NCBI GenBank assembly: GCA_947650285.1
Contig: CANTFL010001191.1
Span: forward strand, 124,001 to 188,000
DNA: 64,000 nt
Direction of reading: 5' to 3'
DNA from: Hyaloperonospora brassicae
Lineage: Eukaryota > Oomycota > Peronosporomycetes > Peronosporales > Peronosporaceae
The position numbers and the translations under genes were made by a program. This document shows, piece by piece, positions 56,793 through 64,000 of this stretch (position 1 is the first letter of the stretch; each line of letters opens with the position of its first letter). Under the pieces are notes generated by a model. That model saw nothing but the letters and a program-made list of their open reading frames with translations. It was not told where the DNA came from and did no database searches.

Positions 56793-57971
56793 CTAAGACG
56801 AAGTGAGCGATTGATGCTGCAATTTCCAGCGAATGGTCTCACCGGCCTTCAAGGGTATGACGACTCCGTTATCAAACGGGTAGCTATCGGGCACCTTCCA
56901 CTCCTCCCGCTTCAAGATGGTCTGGCCTACCGTATTGCGCTTCAGGCCGTAGAAGTCGGCGCCGTTCTCGCAGGCGAACGCTCGAAACAAATCCAGCTTG
57001 CCGACAGAGTCGAATGCTTCAGCGTAAAGTTCAAGTGCAGCGTGGGCTGAGTAGATACCGGCGCAACCGCAACCAGATTCCTTCTTGACAGAGACGTGCG
57101 GGGCACTGTCCGTCCCGAGAAAGAATTTCTTGCTTCCGCTGGCAATAGCTTGCAGCAGAGCCTGACGGTGCGTCTCTCGCTTGAGCACGGGAAGGCAATA
57201 CTTGTGAGGTTGTAGTCCACCTTGGAAAATGGCGTTGCGATTGTACAGTAAGTGTTGCGGCGTAATGGTAGCTGCGATGTTGGCCGAAGAGTTTGTGACG
57301 AATTCTGCCGCCTCCTTGGTGGTAATGTGCTCCATCACGACTTTCAGCTGCGGGAACTTGGCCACTAGCGGTTTGATCACCTGCTCCACAAAAGTTGCCT
57401 CTCGGTCAAACAAGTCGACCGATGGGTCGGTGACTTCGCCATGCACAAGCAACGGCATGCCGAGCTCACTCATGGCTTCGAGTGCCGAGTGAATGTTGTC
57501 AATCTTGGTGACCCCCGAGTCCGAGTTGGTCGTCGCTCCAGCTGCACATAGTTAGTCGTATTCGATCCCGTCGGTGAGTCGGAGACTTACTAGCGATTGG
57601 CTCGAGCTTTTCGTCCACTTACCCGGATACAGCTTGACAGCGACGATTTGTGCGGTCGCGGCAGCACGACGGATCTCGTCGGCCGTCGTGCCGTCCGTCA
57701 TGTAGAGCGTCATCAGTGGCTCGAACCCGTGTGCTTTGTTGAGCCTATTGCGCTTTGCCTCGGGCACGTGGGCCATGATGCGCTCGCGGTAGGCCAGCGC
57801 CTGCTCTGTCGTCGTCACGGGCGGCACGAGGTTGGGCATCACAATACAGCGTGCGAACTGAGACGTCACGTGGGCCACGGTGCAGGCCAACGCAGCGTCT
57901 CCGTCGCGCAGGTGGTGGTGCAGGTCATCGGGCCGAGCGTTGACCCATTTGAGTTCAGTAGGGCACGTCAT
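56793..57971 (-). CDS. Dihydroorotase (PyrC type)
   Basis: Catalyses reversible ring closure of carbamoyl aspartate to dihydroorotate, the third step of pyrimidine synthesis. It has two exons: 57971-57623 and 57541-56793, with an 81-bp GT-AG intron (57622-57542; GTAAGT...GTGCAG). Splicing joins VKLYP to [12 protein letters not shown], exactly as in bacterial PyrC, and gives 365 residues. Metal and active-site residues are present: [11 protein letters not shown] (HxH motif), the carbamylated Lys of VAVKLYP, His of LLVHGE, His of VVMEHIT, and Asp of GTDSAPH. It is the bacterial-like class II form, separate from the CAD fusion of animals. The stop lies 73 bp from that of the convergent nucleotidyltransferase gene. 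Confidence 0.95.
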
Positions 57972-58009
57972 GGCTCAGGCCTGTTCGAGTGATGCGGAAC
58001 AGCGATATT

Positions 58010-58100
58010 CCGAGTGCTGCTACTGCTACTGCTGCTGCTACTGCTACTGCTACTGCTACTGCTACTGCTACTGCTGCTGCTACTGCTGCTGCTGCTGTGG
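58010..58100. repeat. CTGCTA/CTG microsatellite
   Basis: Repeats of TACTGC with interspersed CTG units lie just upstream of the dihydroorotase start. Confidence 0.9.
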
Positions 58101-58780
58101 TTGTGATGACTGAATGAACGGATGGGTGGGGGTCGGGGGGGGGAGTTATCATTATATTATCATCCAACAATAATAAACCTCTCTACCTCCTACTTCATTG
58201 GACAAAGGAAGAGAGGGTCGAATAGGTTTGACCCTCGAATGGGAACCCGAAGGGAAAAGAGTGTGTGAAAAAAGGAGTGAGTGGCCACAGAAAATGAGTA
58301 AGTGAACTCAGTAAAGTGTCGGAGTGAACCTCATATATAAAGAGAGCAGAAGTGACGACTGGAAAGTCGAGCGAAGGTTGTCTGGAGGATATAAAGACAA
58401 ACGCCAAGATTCAAAAGAGCTCAGGTGGTGCATTAGGCACTCGAAAGCTTCTTGTCTTTCGGCTCAATGAATAGGCTACACGGGTTTGCGTTAATGGCGC
58501 GGGTTCGACTCAAAATACCACCTTTTTCATGTGGATCTTAAAAAAAGATGTACATAAATTGTAAAGTATTTTTTATTTTTGTCGTTATATTTAGATTTAT
58601 TACTGATATTTTCATTTATAATATTATGACACCGAGTGGTAAATTTATATGTTTCTAATTTGTCACATCTAAATCGTTCAGCCATTAATTTTATACCTAG
58701 ACTTAATAATAATAATAATAAATTTAATATTAGTAATAATAATAATAATAGTAATAATAATAATAAAAATAATAATAATA
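58101..58780. other. Spacer with AAT microsatellite and tRNA-like sequence
   Basis: No gene is seen. An (AAT)n run covers about 58705-58780. A segment at 58424-58522 has a B-box-like GGGTTCGACTC and seven-base ends that could pair, but no proper T-stem, so it is at most a tRNA-derived relic. Confidence 0.5.
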
Positions 58781-59750
58781 GGGAAACAGCAACCACCCCC
58801 CAGGTTTTCGTTAACCACCCCCACCCCTATATATTACCGTAATTTACTCGATTTACGCCTTCTGATTGGTAGGACCGAGAATATAATCGGTCTCAGAAGT
58901 ATTTTACAATCTCATTCACAAATGATAAAATACTAAATCTGAACAAATATGTATGTCGCTTAGTCGGCAACGTGTGGTAATTTATTATTCAGCTACTTCA
59001 TTTCACCGAGAATGGCTCAGTCAAATGAGACCTTTATACGAGCGATTCTGGAACAGGTTGGGCTTGTAACGAGTATCCTGCATGGGCACTGTGACTAAGG
59101 CATCCAACAATACTGTGTTCGAAATTGACATCAAGCCAGCCGCAGAGGTCCATTAAGAGGTACATCAACCGTCGTAATACCTGTTCAATTGACCAACTAG
59201 ACTAACGTGTAATTTGGTCATGGTAGTGGCTCGACGTGGCGTCTGACAAGAGCTAGGCTGAGCTTTCCTCGATAAAGTTTCCCCGAACAGGCAGTCTGCA
59301 TCCGCTGGGCACTACAATTGACTTCGTTTCTAGTCAAATGAAGATCAATAGCAGTATTGACGCCCACTCCTCCTCGTCGTTGTGCACAATGCAGTCAAGT
59401 GAATGGTCCAAGTCGACCAACATGACAGCAGTGATTACCGGCATCAACGAGGATGGCCCACTGAGCGCTACAAGCTCCGTCGCTTGCGGCACGAACGTTG
59501 TTTTTATGGAAGCATCTGCTTAGTCATTGAAGACCGCCATCAACAAGGTTATTGTCGAGTACCTGTCTACTCACGGATACAGTGATGAATCGAACTCATA
59601 TTGATGGTCTTGTTGATTCAGATGGGGGCGCACGCCGTAGCAAGCATAAACATGGAAAGTATATAAACTACGGTAATATATAGGGGTGGGGGTGGTTGAC
59701 GAAAACGTGGGGGTGGTTGACGAAAACGTGGGGGTGGTTAACGTTTCCCC
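58781..59750. mobile_element. Possible non-autonomous inverted-repeat element
   Basis: The outer ends are GGGAAAC (58781) and GTTTCCC (to 59749). Inward, both ends carry AACCACCCCCA-type repeats and the shared sequence CCCCTATATATTACCGTA in opposite orientation (58802-58845 and 59672-59750). The right end has three copies of a unit containing GGTTGACGAAAACG, the left end one. The interior (about 830 bp) has no coding capacity. No clear target duplication is visible. It is compatible with a MITE-like DNA transposon derivative. Confidence 0.5.
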
Positions 59751-59924
59751 TTAAATATTGCATTACATGATGCTAATTACATTGTAGGACATTTTCACTA
59801 TGTACTATCAATAGGCGCTGTATTCGTGATCAAGATAACCTAGAAATTAAAACTCTTGTACCAACAAGAATATAACCTTCTCACACTTAAAACTTATTCT
59901 AATCAGCATATGGCGGTCAAAGCT

Positions 59925-60331
59925 GACGCGAGACTCATTTGCACGAGCGTCTACTTGACGAAGCAAGAAATCGGTCGTTAGAGTCGGACCTGGCGCCAAC
60001 GATGGGGTTGCGAAGTCAGGATACGGCTCACTACTGTCGCACACTGAAGCTAACGACTCAGCACCAGAGCAGCGTCCGCTCTGACGATGCATACAGTCTC
60101 CAACAGAGGACTGAAGCGGTGGTACATCCACATCGCGATATCGATTGAATGCAACCAAGTCGTTCGATGGACAAGACAATGATGTGACTCGTTATCTTTC
60201 TTCTTCTTCTTCTTCTTCTTCTCCTTCTTCTTCTTCTTCTTCTTCTTCGCTACACGACCTTGGCGTGGACTATAGTAGCGATTCCTTCGCGGTTGGTCCT
60301 CGTCCCGACAGTGTGCGACAGCGTCAATCAC
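59925..60331 (-). pseudogene. Decayed N-terminus of the nucleotidyltransferase gene
   Basis: On the minus strand this matches the first ~135 codons of the gene at 54083. The start codon has become GTG (60331-60329), the lysine-coding repeat has expanded (TTC run at about 60197-60250), and a frame change follows. Long stretches remain roughly 93 percent identical by eye (DVDVPPLQ, MHRQSGRCSGAESLASVC, PYPDFATPSLAP). Similarity ends abruptly at about 59930. It is part of the inverted duplication. Confidence 0.88.
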
Positions 60332-60599
60332 GACTGCTTGTCCTACTTTCGTGGTCGTTGATTTTGACTACGTCAGTCAAGACCCGTGCTACGTACGCCT
60401 TACGATATCAAACCGGTTGATAAGCTTTGTGGGCGACATCTGTGCAGCGCTGCCCATGTGTGAGCAAGCAAGTTGTCGTTCGCAAGACAGAGTCAAGCCA
60501 AGTAGCAGCGTAAATATTGTACGCTATAAGTACTCATCCAGTGTATTATAACTTGTGGAGTAGGAACACAATGTATCAGCTAATCAGAGCTCTCGCGAA

Positions 60600-60796
60600 A
60601 GGGATTGCAACAATGTGGTCGATCAAGTCAACACCATCTTTTCATTGACCCCCGCGTCCGATGAAGATCTATCGAGCCAACTGCACCCATTGACCCACAC
60701 GCCCAAAGTGACGAGCGTGGGGGACTGCCAGTACCTCACACGTGTCGCAGACTTTTTGTGCGACACTAGTGGTGACCACCACACAGTGACAATTTC
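60600..60796 (+). pseudogene. Strongly diverged XPD segment
   Basis: The plus strand encodes KVTSVGDCQYLTRVADF, collinear with EVTNLEEFNSLTHVADF of the XPD gene, at roughly 60 percent DNA similarity by eye with indels. At about 60795 similarity to XPD jumps to near identity. It therefore looks like the unhomogenised part of an older XPD duplicate. Confidence 0.55.
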
Positions 60797-61843
60797 ATGC
60801 TGGTCATTGAGCCGTTTGATAGCGGGTCAGGCGCTCACGATCCCGTACTACAGCTCTCGTGCTTGGATGCGTCGCTGGCGATTCGTCCGGTGTTTGAACG
60901 CTTTTCCAGTGTCATCATCACTTCCGGAACACTGTCTCCAATCGATTTATACCCGCGACTGCTGAACTTCAACCCGGTGATCCGAGAATCGTTGCCCATG
61001 TCCGTCTATCGCGCAAGTATTTGTCCCCTCGTGATCACGCGCGGTAGTGACCAGATGCCCGTGAGTACCAAGTTTGACCTGCGCGACGACATGTCCGTGG
61101 TCCGCAACTACGGAACGCTTTTACTGGAAATGGCAGCTTGCACGCCCGATGGTATGGTCTGCTTTTTCCCGTCGTATCTCTACATGGAGAAGATTATCGG
61201 CCAGTGGGACTCGCTGGGAGTGCTTAAGCGCGTTCTCTCGAGCAAGCTGCTTTTCATTGAGACGAAAGATGTTGTGGAGACGACCCTGGCGCTGGACAAC
61301 TACAAAAAAGCGTGCGACTGTGGCCGAGGGGCGATCTTCTTTTCGGTTGCTCGTGGGAAGGTGGCAGAAGGAATTGATTTCGACCGTCACTATGGACGTG
61401 CCGTGCTGCTCTTCGGTATCCCTTTTCAGTACACGCTGTCGAACACGTTGCGGGCGCGGCTCGAATACCTTCGGTACACGCATCAGATCCGCGAAGGTGA
61501 CTTTCTGACATTCGATGCGCTGCGCCAAGCCGCCCAGTGCGCCGGTCGAGTTCTTCGGAGCAAGACCGACTACGGTCTCGTCATTTTCGCTGACTCGAGA
61601 TACAACCGAGCGGACAAGCGCACGAAGCTGCCGCCGTGGATCACCCAGTTTCTCTTGACGTCGCACTTGAACTTGTCAGTGGACATGGCAGTGTTCATGG
61701 CGAAGAAATATCTGTCGTTGATGGCTCAGCCAGTGGACGAATCGACCAACGTCAACTCCATCTTGCTAGATGCCGATGGGGTGTCCAAGTGGCTCGGCAA
61801 ACATCCAAAAGAAGACGAACCCGTGCAGTGGCACAGTAAGTAA
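60797..61843 (+). pseudogene. XPD/ERCC2 C-terminal fragment
   Basis: A 348-codon open frame is virtually identical to the C-terminal 44 percent of the XPD gene at 47864-50242; the difference I noted is Ile to Val in FIETKD-V-VETTLAL. It holds helicase motifs IV-VI (SVARGKVAEGIDF, QAAQCAGRVLR) but lacks Walker A, the iron-sulfur cysteines and the DEAH box, so it cannot be an ATPase. No ATG or promoter is evident in a suitable place. It is convergent with the second RPL11, as in the parental arrangement. Confidence 0.93.
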
Positions 61844-62003
61844 GGAGCCCTTGGCCGCGAAAGTGATGGCCGTCAAGTGCAGTCGACATGCAATACATAC
61901 CCACATTGTTTCAGATCTCTCCATTCACAGTTAGCTGCCATCCACTGCACAGCGGCTCTGCTACTAGCTACACGTCCCCAGGCTCACCTAGCTGGCTAGC
62001 TTC

Positions 62004-63187
62004 TTACAGGCGAGGTGCATCCAGCACGATGCCCTCGAACTTGGTCTGAAACCAGTTCACCGCGTCGTCTTTGGTAAGGCGGTGCGGGTGGCCGACGCGC
62101 GACTGCTTCATCTTGCGCCGCGCGACGCGAGCCCCGGGGCGTTTGAGCACGACGAAGAAGTCCATGCCGTAGATACCCGTCGATGGGTCGTACTTGATGC
62201 CCAGATCAATGTGTTCCTGGATACCAAAGCCAAAGTTGCCCGTCTCGGAGAAGTTCTTGCGCAGCAGCTCGTACTCCTTGACCTTGAGACCGCGATCCAA
62301 AATCTCCTGAGCGAGTTCCCCGCGAATCGTCACGTGGCACGAGATCTTTTCGTTACGGCGAATGCCGAACGTGCGGACCGTGTAGCGAGCTGCAGTCACA
62401 GAACAGTGCATCGTTCACAACAAGTTAGCCCAAATCCGCTGGCACAACGACCTCATTCCCACACACGCGTGCGCGCGAACGAGGTCTGTACACTGAGTAC
62501 GGCTCTAGAGGAGCCACGTTGACCATGTGTGTGTGCTCATGGCAGACAACAGTGTTGACGCGACAGAGCGCGCACAACGTCGGAGGAGCGAGCACGCATC
62601 TCGTGCCATCCGTTAAGGTCGACGAACAGACAGCCACCAACCTCCACGATCATTGACGTCTGCGTGCCGTCCCACGAACTGCTTTGTGCAGCGCTCGCTC
62701 GTTGTACTCCTAACGCGCGCAATCGGGGATGAACCAGAGACAGAGCTCCGACACCCCGAAAGGCCGTGCATTTGGAACGCCGCGCCCTCGCTGGACCGCG
62801 GGCGCGACTCCCGGGTAAGTAGCCCGTTAAGGCAGTTCTTTGCTTTTGTCACGCGTGTCAAAAAGCTTACCCTTCGAGTACACGGGCTTCTGCCCGGTGA
62901 GCTGCTCGAGCACACGCGCGGCTCGGGTCAGTTTGTCGCCGGACTCGCCAACGCAGCAGTTGATCACGAGCTTGTCGACGTGGATCTCGCGCATAACATT
63001 GTTGCTCTTGTCGCCGGTCTGACGGGGCAGAGACAAACAGGAGGCAGTGGATGCACAGCAAATGAGTGCAACCGTTCGTTCGTTCACTCGTTCATTCGTT
63101 CACTCGTTCGTTTGTTGTCGGCGGCGGCGGCGGCCGTTCGACCGTTGAGCGACGAAGAGGGAGAGAGCAGACAAACACACGTACCAT
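62004..63187 (-). CDS. RPL11: 60S ribosomal protein L11, second complete copy
   Basis: Inverted duplicate of the gene at 46520-47703, with all exons and splice sites preserved: ATG exon 63187-63185, intron 63184-63019, exon 2 63018-62871, intron 62870-62390, exon 3 62389-62004. The 178-residue product appears identical. Differences are confined mostly to the introns, and the upstream ~220 bp is also duplicated, so the copy may well be expressed. Beyond 63414 the upstream sequence is unrelated to that of the first copy. Confidence 0.93.
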
Positions 63188-63414
63188 TTTCGCTCGAGGG
63201 TTGGCAGCTTTTGGAGAACTATTGGGCCCACGGGATGTGATGGCGGCAATGCAGCGTAATGGGTGGCCGCGGGCTCGCGCGGAGTGGGTGGTGATCGAAG
63301 CGTCGCAGCTGCGGGCGTGGTATGCGCGGAGGCTCACGGACGATAAATCAAATGCGTTTTGTAAAGGAACAAATGGTGAGCCAGTTAGACCTTTTGTCGG
63401 TAAAGTGTGACACA

Positions 63415-64000
63415 AAAACCGTGTGGACGCTTTTTGGTTTGGTGACAAAGTGAACCGTTTGCGCGCACATCCCATTTATCTTTTGGGTGATATGAGGTAC
63501 TTGCATAATTGCTGTCGAAAATAATAATGCTCGAAATAGTCAAGAAATAGAGTGCGCCGGAGAAATGTAACATACGTACGAACATCCTTCGTCTGAGATC
63601 ATTCGTGTGTACTCGCGTATATCTCCTCAATCTCCTGTCTTCCTTCTACATTCAACAGCCTTTTGCAAAGTCTACAGTCGGCAGTCGTTTTGCGAGGGAA
63701 AACGTTGCGTCGCGTTGCCTCTTACATCGTATAAAGATATAATTGCGTTGTCTCTATAAGCGCATCGTGCTATCTTAAGTCTGTAGTGCCACGTTGCTTG
63801 TACTTCTTTTATCTAGATTCAAGTGGTTCGGCATTGTAGTTTTTTATGCAGCTGTTGCGTTCGCGGTGCGGCTGAATTCAGACGGCATAAGACAGTTTTT
63901 GTCCTTGCACCGGTACACAGAGCTGTAATGAAATGTTACGGAACGACTTTTAGCAGCACAAGACGACAGATGTCGAAAGTACGAGAAGAATGTTTGACAG
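63415..64000. other. No supported gene
   Basis: Only short frames are present. This is unique flank beyond the inverted duplication. Confidence 0.6.

Larger units (their letters stand above)
60795..63414 (-). repeat. Arm B of the 2.6-kb inverted duplication
   Basis: Reverse complement of 46293-48912 with very few substitutions and no net length change. See the XPD fragment and second RPL11 for its contents. Confidence 0.95.

Noticed and set aside
58424..58522. tRNA gene
   Set aside because: The ends can pair over seven bases and a B-box-like GGGTTCGACTC is present, but the T-stem and anticodon arm do not form. At most a tRNA-derived relic.

Overview
The window reads as nuclear DNA of an oomycete, most likely Peronosporales (Phytophthora or downy mildew). 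Evidence: a secreted effector-like gene with a degenerate EER site and LWY-type helical units; short GT-AG introns; compact housekeeping genes beside long gene-poor AT-rich DNA; and chromodomain-bearing Ty3/gypsy elements. I cannot name the species. Several open frames begin only at GTG or TTG, so gene starts here were moved to ATG.

Layout. 1-3.79 kb: one copy of a direct repeat and otherwise unexplained DNA. 3796-11397: defective gypsy element 1 (plus strand, family A) with a perfect 5-bp target duplication. 11.4-18.4 kb: gene-poor, with a possible small secreted Cys-rich protein (minus, 14.8-15.2 kb) and an LWY effector (plus, 15.96-17.23 kb) broken by a 1-nt frameshift in an A7 run; the second copy of the direct repeat lies at 17.9 kb. 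18.4-28.6 kb: AT-rich, no intact gene seen. 28958-36979: gypsy element 2 (minus strand, family B). 37599-45193: gypsy element 3 (plus strand, family A, perfect 5-bp target duplication). Elements 2 and 3 sit inside an older unit bounded by a diverged inverted repeat (28.6/45.8 kb).

46.0-58.0 kb is a compact housekeeping block: RPL11 (+), XPD/ERCC2 helicase (-), a non-canonical poly(A)/nucleotidyltransferase with TRAF-type zinc fingers (+) and dihydroorotase (-). A 5'-truncated L1-like LINE is inserted into a 68-bp tandem repeat between XPD and the nucleotidyltransferase. From 59.9 to 63.4 kb the first three genes return in inverted order: a decayed N-terminus of the nucleotidyltransferase, the C-terminal half of XPD, and a second complete RPL11. 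The RPL11/XPD part of this inverted repeat is almost identical to the first copy while its neighbours are diverged, which suggests gene conversion or a second, recent duplication.

Most unusual observations: (1) gypsy element 2 is built, through LTR and coding sequence alike, of dense short perfect inverted repeats (stems 6-11 bp, short loops, about every 30-40 nt), so its RNA would fold as a string of hairpins; (2) both gypsy families carry a long antisense ORF between pol and the 3' LTR whose C-terminal coiled coil overprints the integrase-chromodomain linker; (3) element 2 keeps a textbook -1 frameshift arrangement at the gag/protease junction.
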